Positions 8,697-16,221 of a stretch of 29,790 bases of DNA are shown here, piece by piece. This DNA comes from a virus. The first letter of the stretch is position 1, and each line of letters starts with the position of its first letter. The stretch lies in the IMG/VR virus record IMGVR_UViG_3300028384_000443, positions 1-29,790 of that record; one strand, 5' to 3'. The notes beneath the pieces are model-generated. The model saw only the letters and a program-made list of their open reading frames with translations, was not told the origin of the DNA and ran no database searches. Position numbers and translations under genes: made by a program.

Positions 8697-10382
8697 TCAT
8701 TGACACGCTAAGCATTCATCTTTAGATGCCTGAACACCTGCCTTAGAGTACACATAGTACAAAGCTAAGATGTTAGGATCAAGGAATGCTTCTTTATGCA
8801 CCTCGTTAATATAAGATTCATCTTCTTCTGCTGAGAAGAATAGGTTTAATGATTGCCACTGGTCAATATACTTGGCTCGTGCTGATGCCATCTGTACTAC
8901 AGACTTCTGAGGAATTTCAAAGGCAGTACGGAATACTTCTTTCTCATCATCTGTTAACCAGTCTTCTTCTTGAACACTACCCATGTTGTCACGGATACGT
9001 TCAACTGTTCTTTTGTTATACACATCACGCTCTAGCATTAGTGCATACAGAACAGGGTTGACTCGATCAACTTCACCTGCTGCTGTACGTTGTGTGAATA
9101 CCATAGCTGTGTCTGGGTTGATACCTTCTGATATACCACCCATGATTAGTGCTGTAGATTTAGTAGGAGCTACTGCAATACGATGGGTGTTAGCCATATC
9201 GTATCCTTCCATCCACTCAGGCACACCATAGTGTTCTGCTACCCAACGTGATGCTCGCTTTGATTCATCATCTAGTTTCTTAAACACTTCATTGTTTAGT
9301 ACCATAGATTCAAAGCCACCAAATGGTAGACGACGTTGTTGCAGTAGGGTGTGGAAACCACAGACACCTAGACCTAATGCTCTAGATTTCTTAGTGAATG
9401 TCCATGCTTTCTCTAGACCTGCTACGTTCTTAGATCGTTCAAGGAACTCTTGAGCTACAGCATCTAGGAACACAGTAGCATTGAATACTGCATCGGTATC
9501 TTTCCATTCGTCATATGTAGCTAGGTTCATAGATGATAGTACACAAGTGTAGGTGTGATTTTCATCAGAGTGCAGCATGATTTCAGCACACAGTTGTGGT
9601 GACTTGATATCTAGATCATGCTTTACGTACCACTCTGGTCTTTTCGCATTCGCTTTATCAGGGAAGAAGAAGTAACCTTTGCCTGTAACCATCTTTGTAT
9701 ACATTGCTTTCTTGTAGCGAGCTGTTGCATCATCTTCTCCATGCTCAAGCTTATTAATAAAAGCATCATCAACACACCACCCAATGTTATTGCCATCAGG
9801 GTTATGAAGGAGATGGTCACAAACTTCATAGAAGTCGCCATGATCCATCGGAAGATAACCCGCCCACGATCCACGACGTGCTGTTCCTTGTGCAACGTAT
9901 TCCATATCGTGTTGGAAACCTTTGATAACTGGTAAGACACCTGATGATTTTCCTCCTACTGAAATCTCTGATCCACGTGGTCTGATGTCACCAAGATATG
10001 ATGCTGTACCAAACCCGTTCTTAGTTAGTGCTGCTATTTCCCGTTTAGCAGAATATATATCATCAATGCTATCTGCAATATAACTACCTGCACAGCTAAC
10101 AGGTAGCCCCCTCGTCGTACCAATGTTCGCAAGGACGGGAGTCGAAGGCGACAACCATCCTTTCCAAAGCAATTCATAGAACTTAATCCTCCATTCTCCT
10201 GGATCAGGGGTATGAGCTGCTAACGTATGAGCAATACGCATGTATTGTTCTTTAGGATTCTCTGCTTGATATAAATACTTCTCTTTGAATAGCTGCCACC
10301 CACCTGTGGTGTACCATTCAGGGCATAGACCCTCTTCTTGTAAACGCTTACGCTCTTCAGATAACTTAGAATACAAAGCCAT
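8697..10382 (-). CDS. nrdA: Class I ribonucleotide reductase, large (alpha) subunit
   Basis: 561 aa from the ATG of MALYSKLSEE, preceded by GAGAGGAG; the frame is open further upstream inside nrdB, so 10403 or 10433 are alternative starts. With NrdB it reduces ribonucleoside diphosphates to supply dNTPs. Visible catalytic parts (numbered from 10382) are the redox Cys in PVSC97AG, C265-A-E267 (radical Cys and Glu), C280 in TC280VLSS, the radical-transfer Tyr pair ALY542-Y543, and the C-terminal thiol pair C557-L-A-C560. The residue two before C265 is Gln, where E. coli has Asn437. There is no N-terminal ATP cone (561 versus about 760 aa in E. coli), so overall dATP inhibition is probably absent, which suits a lytic phage. 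The start overlaps the nrdB end by 17 bases. Confidence 0.95.
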   Translation of the reverse strand: MALYSKLSEERKRLQEEGLCPEWYTTGGWQLFKEKYLYQAENPKEQYMRIAHTLAAHTPDPGEWRIKFYELLWKGWLSPSTPVLANIGTTRGLPVSCAGSYIADSIDDIYSAKREIAALTKNGFGTASYLGDIRPRGSEISVGGKSSGVLPVIKGFQHDMEYVAQGTARRGSWAGYLPMDHGDFYEVCDHLLHNPDGNNIGWCVDDAFINKLEHGEDDATARYKKAMYTKMVTGKGYFFFPDKANAKRPEWYVKHDLDIKSPQLCAEIMLHSDENHTYTCVLSSMNLATYDEWKDTDAVFNATVFLDAVAQEFLERSKNVAGLEKAWTFTKKSRALGLGVCGFHTLLQQRRLPFGGFESMVLNNEVFKKLDDESKRASRWVAEHYGVPEWMEGYDMANTHRIAVAPTKSTALIMGGISEGINPDTAMVFTQRTAAGEVDRVNPVLYALMLERDVYNKRTVERIRDNMGSVQEEDWLTDDEKEVFRTAFEIPQKSVVQMASARAKYIDQWQSLNLFFSAEEDESYINEVHKEAFLDPNILALYYVYSKAGVQASKDECLACQ

Positions 10383-11328
10383 CGCCTGTCCAACTCCTCT
10401 CATATTGGTTACCAATTGACACAAAGAAATCATTCATTGCATATCCGTTAATGCTCTTGTAGAATGTTTCAGCAATTGGGTTGTGTGTTACTTTATACAG
10501 ATTCTTAAAGCCTAAGTTCTGCATACAAATGTTAATACGTGATTTAACAAAAGCATCTAGTTGTGCTTCTGTAATACCATCGATGTCACCTTTCTCAAAG
10601 ATTTTCTCAATGATCTTTTGCTCGTGCTCATATACTTTCTTAGCTACTAGCTTTACTTTCTTCTCAAACTCAGCAAGATCTATTTGATCTCCCATCTCTT
10701 GGATAAGCGTTCGCGTAAGCCATGCACTCCCTTCAGCGTGTAACGCCTCATCTCTGGCACTGAAGTTAATACCTGATACCACGTTAAGGAGTTTGTTCTT
10801 TCCTGCAGTTTGGAAGTGCTTGAGGTAAGCGAAGCTTGAGTAAAGGACTGCACCCTCAATAAAAGTGAATGCAGCCATCGCATAAGGCAGATCTTCACTT
10901 GCAAGTATGTCATCGAGAAAATCAATACGATCTTTAAGAACTGGATCTTCAGTGTATGAATTATAGAATTCATCTGTTGCAAGGTTAAGTTCCTCATTTA
11001 GTTTAGCGTAGAATGGTGCATGTACTGACAATTCAATAGCACCAAATAGTGATGCCATAGATTGTATCTCAGGTCGTGGGAAGTTATCCATTACCTTAGT
11101 CATCCAGAACTCTTCACCAATAATTAGTTCATACTTAGTAAATAGTTTTAAGGTAGTGATTACACCATGACGTTCTGATTCTGTCATGTTAACTAGGATA
11201 TCCTGTTTATCCTTACCTACTTTAATCTCTTCAGGTGTCCAGAAAATATTAGCTTGTTTGTTTCTGAACTCTACTGCAGCAGGGTAATCAACTGTGTATG
11301 TCTTCTTCGTTGTCGTTATCCTTGACAT
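10366..11328 (-). CDS. nrdB: Class I ribonucleotide reductase, small (beta) subunit
   Basis: 320 aa, a ferritin-like all-helical protein that makes the tyrosyl radical passed to NrdA. Candidate iron ligands are E67 (KYELIIGEEFW), E99 and H103 (IE99LSVH103), E158 (FIE158G), E194 and H197 (DE194ALH197). Y107, four residues after H103, matches the E. coli radical Tyr122. The first E-H pair is spaced E-x3-H rather than the usual E-x2-H. The C-terminal end GDGFVF is the expected docking tail for the large subunit. The ATG lies inside the resolvase gene (41-base overlap) with only a weak AGAAG upstream, so expression may depend on translation of that gene. Confidence 0.95.
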   Translation of the reverse strand: MSRITTTKKTYTVDYPAAVEFRNKQANIFWTPEEIKVGKDKQDILVNMTESERHGVITTLKLFTKYELIIGEEFWMTKVMDNFPRPEIQSMASLFGAIELSVHAPFYAKLNEELNLATDEFYNSYTEDPVLKDRIDFLDDILASEDLPYAMAAFTFIEGAVLYSSFAYLKHFQTAGKNKLLNVVSGINFSARDEALHAEGSAWLTRTLIQEMGDQIDLAEFEKKVKLVAKKVYEHEQKIIEKIFEKGDIDGITEAQLDAFVKSRINICMQNLGFKNLYKVTHNPIAETFYKSINGYAMNDFFVSIGNQYERSWTGDGFVF

Positions 11329-11722
11329 ATTCTTCTATCTTGACCTCTAAATACTCGTCACCTTTCTTAACTATGAATTTCTCCATAGTAATATGATAGA
11401 CTTTGTTATCGTTAAACTCTTCATACATACTTTGATATGTATCTAAGAGTGGTTTAATACAATTGTCTAAGTCAGCACCTCGGTTAGACAGACCTGCTCT
11501 AATATCAAAACAGACCTGACTATCACCGAAGCACCACTCAAACTTATCCCCATCTATATTTAATATAGTATCACGTATCTCGTTCTGATACTCCAGATAC
11601 TCCGTCGACTTGAACTTCCTCTTGCCCTTCCAACCCCACATCGCATTCGTCGACAGGGGTTTCACTTGGATCTTGTGAGTCATCGTCTTTGGTTTCTTCT
11701 GGTTCTTCTTTGTTGTACTCAT
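11288..11722 (-). CDS. RusA-like Holliday junction resolvase
   Basis: 144 aa. The C-terminal half carries the RusA signature: G-A-D84-L-D86-N-C-I-K90, then D105 in FND105NKV. The spacing D-x-D, +4 to Lys and +19 to the last Asp equals that of E. coli RusA D70, D72, K76 and D91. It would cleave branched DNA before packaging, the job done by gp3 in T7. The start at 11722 is supported by GGGAGG eight bases upstream. That start is inside the exonuclease gene, giving a 152-base overlap in different frames. The first 15 residues are Lys- and Thr-rich and are probably not part of the fold. Confidence 0.9.
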   Translation of the reverse strand: MSTTKKNQKKPKTMTHKIQVKPLSTNAMWGWKGKRKFKSTEYLEYQNEIRDTILNIDGDKFEWCFGDSQVCFDIRAGLSNRGADLDNCIKPLLDTYQSMYEEFNDNKVYHITMEKFIVKKGDEYLEVKIEEYVKDNDNEEDIHS

Positions 11723-12389
11723 TAAATTCCTCCCAAGATTGTAGCATATATAGTAGTTTGTAATCTCTAGTTGCTATACCATCTGGGTATCCATTATCAG
11801 CATACGCTTTTCGTACAACTCTTTCCATATCCTCAGTCTTTACACCTTCAAGAATCTTCTCAGCTTTCTTAGGACCAATACCTTTAATGCCTGGAATACC
11901 ATCAGAAGTATCACCTGTTAACCATTGTAACATCAATGACTTATATGCATCTACAGGTTCCATGTGATAGTGAAGATCTTTGTTGTAGTTGTAGTGTGGA
12001 CCTGGGATTTGATTTAGATCCTTATCAATATGGGCTAAGATAAACTGTTCACCCTTGTTGATACACTCCCAACACCAGATAGAACATAAGTCATCAGCTT
12101 CCATACCATCTGCTTGGATAGCGTTATACTTTTCTATCATGTGATTGTGAGCGTAGTTAAGTTTCTTCTTTAGATCCTCAGCAATCGGAGGTCGATTAGA
12201 CTTGTAGTCAGGATATACATCATATCGAAAGTTACCTTTACCTTTAACTGCAACACGTGGTTCACCCATAAAACACTGACCTTCAATGTTCAACATGATA
12301 TCTTTGATGTTCTTTCGGATATCTTTGTTAGAGTTAGCTGTTACAGCAGCCTTAAACAGAATACTATCTGCGTCAATTATAGTGTACAT
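11571..12389 (-). CDS. 5'-3' exonuclease / flap endonuclease (T7 gp6-like)
   Basis: 272 aa with the FEN family pattern: D6-A-D8 at the N terminus, a Y-x-D-Y-K-S-N-R stretch (58-66), E97-A-D99-D100, D122-K-D124, and LTGD160TSD163 followed by the helix-hairpin-helix GIPGIKGIGPKKAEKIL. It would degrade host DNA and remove RNA primers. Translation starts from a perfect AAGGAGG that overlaps the stop of the DNA polymerase gene. From about residue 222 the protein becomes an acidic, low-complexity tail (EEPEETKDDDSQDP) encoded by DNA that also encodes the start of the RusA-like protein, so this tail may be a by-product of the overlap. Confidence 0.95.
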   Translation of the reverse strand: MYTIIDADSILFKAAVTANSNKDIRKNIKDIMLNIEGQCFMGEPRVAVKGKGNFRYDVYPDYKSNRPPIAEDLKKKLNYAHNHMIEKYNAIQADGMEADDLCSIWCWECINKGEQFILAHIDKDLNQIPGPHYNYNKDLHYHMEPVDAYKSLMLQWLTGDTSDGIPGIKGIGPKKAEKILEGVKTEDMERVVRKAYADNGYPDGIATRDYKLLYMLQSWEEFNEYNKEEPEETKDDDSQDPSETPVDECDVGLEGQEEVQVDGVSGVSERDT

Positions 12390-12398
12390 GCGTCCTCC

Positions 12399-14231
12399 TT
12401 AGTGTACATCTGCGTAGCTAGAGCCGATGACATAATCACCACCATCCATACATTCTACACCAAACCATTTAGGTGCTTCAGTAAATGCATCTTTCATGAT
12501 AGTGCCTAGTCGTTCAGCATCATCTGGGTGACAAGTAAATGCCATCTCATCGTGATAGAAGATACGTGGTTTAGCTCGTAGGTTTTCTTCTTTTACTTTA
12601 TCTAGCACACACATACAGGCAGCTTTACAGGTAATACCCTCTGCTGTTTGCAGTAAGTAGTTGAGTACTTGATGACTACCATCTACGAAGATAGGTCTAC
12701 CATCTAAACCTTTGACCCAACCTACACCTTGACGTGCTTCATGCTCTGCCCACTCACCTTCGACTCGATCTTTAAGTTCTTTCAATCCAGGGATTGCCTT
12801 AGCAAATGCAGCTTTACAGGTAGCACCTAGCTTAGCATCTCGATAACCTCGAAGTACCTCACCTAGTTTAGCATCACCACCACCGAACATGTAACAATAC
12901 AGGAATCCTTTAGATGTCTGTCGAGATATGTCAAATCCTGCAGCCTTAGTCAAAGCATCAGCATTTCGTTGGTGTTGGTCCCCGTTAATGATCTCATTAG
13001 TGAAGTCTGGGTTACCAATGTAGTGAGCTAGACCACGCAGTTGGTTACCTGCTGAGTCACACCCCACGATAACATCCCCCTCATCAGCCTTGAGCATCTC
13101 CCTAAGCGGTTTTCCGTATAGGGTAGATACCGAGGGTAGGTTAACGATTACTTCGTGTCTACAGCGCATTGAGGGCGTTCCTATGGTCCACATGTTGCCA
13201 TGCAGTCTACCATCCTTGACTTGATCTAACCAACCTTCGATTACAGCTAGTCGATTACGCAAGGTGTAGTACTCAGAGAGTAGTTCACCATCCCTACCGA
13301 ATGCTTGGAGAGATGTTTCTGTAAACTTAGGACCTTGGTTTACCCATTTACCATTGATTTTCTTACGTGTGTAGTCATCTGGTTTCCACCCTTGTTCTAA
13401 TAACCAATCTTTAACTAGTGCAGTCTGACCTAATCGGATCTGTTCCTCACGCTTACGTTGGAACTGAGTGCCTGGAGCCATCAGTTGTGTGTCTGTTGGC
13501 TTAACTTCACAACCAAAGTAGTCAGAAAGAATACGACACGTTACAGCATTGTATGTGCCATCCTTCTTAAACTTAGGAGTCTTAGGTTCTTTATCAATGA
13601 AGACAGTAGTCTTTCCTAGTTTAGGTTCTAGTATACCTTCAATTTGAAACATGCGTTCTTCAAACATTGCTTTAGTTTGAATAGCTAGATCCATGTCGAA
13701 GTTCCATCCTTCTTCACGCATCTGTGTATTCATCTTAGCAATTGAATGCTCTACTTGCATACCCTTCTGAATTAGAGGATTAGTTTTGTATATTGCAGCA
13801 TACTCTTTGCTTACTCTGCGATACACATCCAAGTTTACTTTACAGTCTTGGATACAATAGTCTAACATCTCTTGTGAGAATTGTGACCAGTCATGGTAAT
13901 CAATCTTCTTGTTACCTAAGTGTTCACCCCAACCTGCAAGACCATGTTTGTGTCCACGTTTAAACTGTAATGCCTGAGACATAATTAATGTATCATGGCA
14001 AGGTTTATCCATCAGGTTAGTGCCGTACAATCGATCTACAGTTGGGATGTCAAAGCCAATAATATTATGCCCGATGAGACGACTGCTATTAGAAAGGGCA
14101 GTGATTCCCTTATGAACATCATCAGGACCATACGCATTAACTTCCTCCGTATCTACGTCAATTGTTACAATACACCAGATCTTAGTTGCATCAAGACCAT
14201 CAGTTTCTATGTCGAATAATAAGTTACTCAT
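12399..14231 (-). CDS. DNA polymerase, family A, with 3'-5' exonuclease
   Basis: 610 aa. The proofreading domain has Exo I F-D7-I-E9-T-D, Exo II IGHNIIGFD and Exo III YCIQD. The polymerase domain has motif A C-D392-S-A-G-N-Q397-L-R, motif B R437-x3-K441-G-F-L-Y445, and motif C Y-H-D561-E. D392 and D561 bind the catalytic metals. Y445 is at the position of E. coli F762 and T7 Y526, where Tyr lowers discrimination against dideoxynucleotides and is common in lytic phages. Q397 replaces the usual Glu (T7 E480). At 610 aa it is shorter than T7 gp5 (704). The AAGGA start site lies just downstream of a hairpin (14253-14273), which may modulate expression. Confidence 0.97.
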   Translation of the reverse strand: MSNLLFDIETDGLDATKIWCIVTIDVDTEEVNAYGPDDVHKGITALSNSSRLIGHNIIGFDIPTVDRLYGTNLMDKPCHDTLIMSQALQFKRGHKHGLAGWGEHLGNKKIDYHDWSQFSQEMLDYCIQDCKVNLDVYRRVSKEYAAIYKTNPLIQKGMQVEHSIAKMNTQMREEGWNFDMDLAIQTKAMFEERMFQIEGILEPKLGKTTVFIDKEPKTPKFKKDGTYNAVTCRILSDYFGCEVKPTDTQLMAPGTQFQRKREEQIRLGQTALVKDWLLEQGWKPDDYTRKKINGKWVNQGPKFTETSLQAFGRDGELLSEYYTLRNRLAVIEGWLDQVKDGRLHGNMWTIGTPSMRCRHEVIVNLPSVSTLYGKPLREMLKADEGDVIVGCDSAGNQLRGLAHYIGNPDFTNEIINGDQHQRNADALTKAAGFDISRQTSKGFLYCYMFGGGDAKLGEVLRGYRDAKLGATCKAAFAKAIPGLKELKDRVEGEWAEHEARQGVGWVKGLDGRPIFVDGSHQVLNYLLQTAEGITCKAACMCVLDKVKEENLRAKPRIFYHDEMAFTCHPDDAERLGTIMKDAFTEAPKWFGVECMDGGDYVIGSSYADVH

Positions 14232-14252
14232 TGAGTTTCCTTAAATAAAGAA

Positions 14253-14273
14253 GGGGTAGCACTACACTACCCC
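14253..14273 (-). terminator. Hairpin with T-rich tail in front of the DNA polymerase gene
   Basis: A perfect 7-bp stem (GGGGTAG / CTACCCC) closes a 7-base loop. Read leftward it is followed by TTCTTTATTT, so it looks like an intrinsic terminator or attenuator between the small-gene cluster and DNA polymerase. It would lower polymerase expression relative to upstream genes unless read through. Confidence 0.8.
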
Positions 14274-14280
14274 GAAATGC

Positions 14281-14394
14281 TCAGCGTCCTTGTCCTCGAT
14301 ACGCTTTGCGAGTTTTATATTTTTTACCTGAAAAGGTTTTCATCTTACGTGGTCCACCTAGTTTTAAACCACCAGTGGATGACTTTTTAGCCAT
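14281..14394 (-). CDS. Very small basic Gly/Lys/Arg-rich protein (37 aa)
   Basis: Reads MAKKSSTGGLKLGGPRKMKT and ends KTRKAYRGQGR; about one third of residues are Lys or Arg. A GAGGT ribosome site precedes the ATG by about 8 bases. No family is recognised. The charge suggests nucleic-acid binding or a host-interaction peptide, which is inference. It ends seven bases before the terminator-like hairpin upstream of DNA polymerase and would be the last gene of its sub-operon. Confidence 0.65.
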   Translation of the reverse strand: MAKKSSTGGLKLGGPRKMKTFSGKKYKTRKAYRGQGR

Positions 14395-14409
14395 TAATAT
14401 TTACCTCAA

Positions 14410-14694
14410 TTATTTATCTACATTGCGAGCATTACCTGTGGCTGAGTTGTTACCAACACCACCTGCTTTTGCATCCATGTTACCTTCAGTCATAGCCTTG
14501 CCCTCAAAGTTCATTGAGAACTTACCTTCACCACCTGCTTTGGCATCTGCGTTACCTTCACCTCGTGCTGAGTTGTTGCTATCACCCCAGAAGTTACTAA
14601 AGAAGTCACCAAAACCGTCGGCTTTAGCTTGACCCCCACATGCTGCCAAACCTAATGTTGCTACTACTGCTACTGCCATCATAATCTTTTTCAT
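14410..14694 (-). CDS. Small lipoprotein with repeated Gly/Asn/Ala segment
   Basis: 94 aa with a textbook lipoprotein signal: Lys2-Lys3, hydrophobic core MMAVAVVATLG, lipobox L-A-A-C19-G-G. Cleavage before Cys19 would leave about 76 residues anchored in a membrane, exposed to the periplasm. The mature part has two related blocks, EGNADAKAGGEG and EGNMDAKAGGVG, flanking FSMNFEGKA, and few hydrophobic residues. AGAGGA precedes the start. Phage lipoproteins such as T5 Llp block receptors against superinfection; that role is possible here but not shown by sequence. The base composition is like its neighbours, except for Gly-rich codons. Confidence 0.85.
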   Translation of the reverse strand: MKKIMMAVAVVATLGLAACGGQAKADGFGDFFSNFWGDSNNSARGEGNADAKAGGEGKFSMNFEGKAMTEGNMDAKAGGVGNNSATGNARNVDK

Positions 14695-14707
14695 AATTTA
14701 ATTCCTC

Positions 14708-15040
14708 TTAGTTATTTGAGACCTCATAATGATCCCCTTCATTTCCGTTTTGTCCAATGATATCCATTCGGTCTTCATCCCAATGGGTTGGACGTAAGTC
14801 TTTTTGATATTGAGGTGCATAGTCATTTAACTCATGCAACTTCTCAAATATTTGTTCCTGCTTTAATGTACGTGCTTCAAGCAAATGAGCTAAACCAATC
14901 CACGCATTCATTGTTTTATCAGCATCCCAATTCATTTCGTATGCCATCTCAGCTACTAATAGAATGTCGTCTTGTGTCATAGCTACGTTCATCATAGCAG
15001 TCTCTAGATCAAAACGATCTACACCCCATTTGTTTTTCAT
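14708..15040 (-). CDS. Hypothetical protein, 110 aa
   Basis: Starts at the ATG that shares one base with the stop of the upstream gene (TGATG). The N-terminal 60 residues look helical and Met-rich (TAMMNVAMTQDDILLVAEMAYEMN is in the middle of this part). The C terminus is polar with many Asp, Asn and Glu. No family is recognised. The next gene downstream is the lipoprotein, 13 bases away. Confidence 0.8.
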   Translation of the reverse strand: MKNKWGVDRFDLETAMMNVAMTQDDILLVAEMAYEMNWDADKTMNAWIGLAHLLEARTLKQEQIFEKLHELNDYAPQYQKDLRPTHWDEDRMDIIGQNGNEGDHYEVSNN

Positions 15041-15225
15041 CACTCATCCACAGGCATTGATACTACATCACGTACTGACATTAGTAACTCATCGATACTA
15101 GGCACGTGTACTTTCTCAGTGATCCAATCACCATCATCACTACGTCCACCTACTTGTAAGATGAAACCATTGCTAATTGATTCGATAGTAAAGTCTGTGT
15201 TGCGTTTAGCTAATTTGTTAAACAT
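15040..15225 (-). CDS. Hypothetical protein, 61 aa
   Basis: Begins after AGAGGACAATACT and ends by sharing its stop base with the next ATG. The sequence (ISNGFILQVGGRSDDGDWITEKVHV) suggests a small beta-rich fold, like other short phage accessory proteins with an alternating hydrophobic pattern. Function unknown. Confidence 0.75.
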   Translation of the reverse strand: MFNKLAKRNTDFTIESISNGFILQVGGRSDDGDWITEKVHVPSIDELLMSVRDVVSMPVDE

Positions 15226-15265
15226 AGTATTGTCCTCTTATGCTTGTTTGTAAAATGTTTCGTAC

Positions 15266-15415
15266 TTAGGAGTTTTTAGTCTTTGACTTTTCAGGTGATG
15301 TATCTGAAACTTTTTCAGTGGGTTTGTCTTTGTTTCCAAAGATTCGATCCCATCCTTCTGCGTAAGCTTCATCATCTGCTCCTTTACGTTTAGGTGTATT
15401 ACTTCCGTTATACAT
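15266..15415 (-). CDS. Small polar hypothetical protein, 49 aa
   Basis: Reads MYNGSNTPKRKGADDEAY, then EGWDRIFGNK and a Ser/Thr/Lys/Pro tail. The start chosen (15415) gives the 8-base ATGNATAA overlap with the upstream stop that recurs in this genome and has GGTGG just upstream. An ATG four codons earlier (15427) has no ribosome site. I judge this frame the real one over a GTG-started frame at 15238-15423 because its product looks like typical small phage proteins with a YxxGWDRIFG motif. Function unknown. Confidence 0.65.
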   Translation of the reverse strand: MYNGSNTPKRKGADDEAYAEGWDRIFGNKDKPTEKVSDTSPEKSKTKNS

Positions 15416-15566
15416 AGCTCCACCCATATGTTAAGTGTAGGTTTTCTTCATTGTGTATGATAATATACATGTCTTCAATTGTTCCTGTAGAAAAATCTAC
15501 TGATGTCTTAGATAGTTCTGCTACTGCAGCTTTCCAAGCTTCTTCAGAATAAAACTCTACTTTCAT
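15408..15566 (-). CDS. Small hypothetical protein, 52 aa
   Basis: Starts MKVEFYSEEAWKAA in an ATGA overlap with the gene upstream and ends GWSYV in an 8-base overlap with the next. A mixed helix-strand pattern with an acidic N-terminal half. No family recognised; the overlap on both sides is the main support. Confidence 0.65.
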   Translation of the reverse strand: MKVEFYSEEAWKAAVAELSKTSVDFSTGTIEDMYIIIHNEENLHLTYGWSYV

Positions 15567-15721
15567 TGTAGTTCTTCAAGCTCCCGAATAGTTTTCTTTA
15601 AGTTGCGTTTAATAATTTCTTTAGCAACCTCTTTCTTTCTACCTTTTTGTTTACGAATTGTTTCCCAAAGGTAAGCTACTTTAGCAATCAATCCATTGAT
15701 CTTACCAAATACAAAAGGCAT
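15563..15721 (-). CDS. Small basic hypothetical protein, 52 aa
   Basis: A perfect AAGGAGGA ribosome site precedes the ATG. The product (MPFVFGKINGLIAKVAYLWE, then a Lys/Arg-rich helix) has an amphipathic N-terminal segment that could sit at a membrane and a strongly basic C-terminal helix ending RELEELQ. It resembles in outline small phage membrane-associated peptides, but no family is recognised. Confidence 0.7.
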   Translation of the reverse strand: MPFVFGKINGLIAKVAYLWETIRKQKGRKKEVAKEIIKRNLKKTIRELEELQ

Positions 15722-15730
15722 ATGTCCTCC

Positions 15731-15919
15731 TTAATGTAATGTAGTTCCTGCATGTTCATATGTATAATCTATATCATCATCTTCAGGGTCAACTTCAATA
15801 ACCCATTCAACATCATATTCAGGATCAAGTTCTAGAAGTTCATCTAACACTTCTTCCATTTCTTCATCTGTCCAACCTTCAAAGTAATTGATGTCGTCAG
15901 TTTCACCATCTTCACTCAT
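15731..15919 (-). CDS. Very acidic small protein, 62 aa
   Basis: More than a third of residues are Asp or Glu (EGWTDEEMEEVLDELLELD). It starts after AGAGGAAGAGCT in an ATGA overlap with the DUF3310 gene. Acidic phage proteins of this size are often DNA mimics or inhibitors of host enzymes; that is only a possibility here. Confidence 0.75.
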   Translation of the reverse strand: MSEDGETDDINYFEGWTDEEMEEVLDELLELDPEYDVEWVIEVDPEDDDIDYTYEHAGTTLH

Positions 15920-16221
15920 AGCTCTTCCTCTATTAGTTTAGTTAAATAGTGTTGAGCCTTACGTAAGTCTTCTACACCACCTTTATCTTTGTACCTACTA
16001 ATGTATTTTATTACATTACCACGCAGGTAACCTAGGAATTCATATTCAGACATTACTGCTTTCATATAATCCCAAGGTTGAATATCTTTTTGATAGTGGC
16101 TACCACCAATCTGTGTACTATCAGCCCCAAATTGGGTACGATCATCCCTCTTTTGGGTACGTTTAGCTTGGTTCTTTTTAGCCACTGCATCACATACTTC
16201 ACGGTATGTTAGTTCAGACAT
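15916..16221 (-). CDS. DUF3310 / T7 gp1.7-like protein (nucleotide kinase family)
   Basis: 101 aa. The C-terminal two thirds match the DUF3310 pattern: QIGGSHYQK, QPWDYM, LGYLRGNVIKYISRYKDKGG, then DLRKAQHYLTKLIEEE. T7 gp1.7, which carries the same domain, is a nucleotide kinase affecting dideoxythymidine sensitivity, so a role in nucleotide metabolism next to the RNR genes is reasonable. The N-terminal 30 residues are Lys/Arg-rich and variable. GAGGA precedes the start, and it overlaps the HNH gene by eight bases. Confidence 0.88.
   Translation of the reverse strand: MSELTYREVCDAVAKKNQAKRTQKRDDRTQFGADSTQIGGSHYQKDIQPWDYMKAVMSEYEFLGYLRGNVIKYISRYKDKGGVEDLRKAQHYLTKLIEEEL

Noticed and set aside
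9618-9940. Overlapping 105-aa frames on both strands inside nrdA
   Set aside because: They lie in the centre of a well-supported NrdA frame, have no ribosome site, and contain no family motif.
14306-14632. 108-aa plus-strand frame over the lipoprotein region
   Set aside because: It is antisense to a clear signal-peptide protein and a small basic gene. Its Pro/Leu/Ser-rich sequence is the mirror of the Gly-rich coding strand.
15238-15423. 61-aa GTG-started frame
   Set aside because: It overlaps a better frame (15266-15415) with phage-like product and junction; the GTG has no support.
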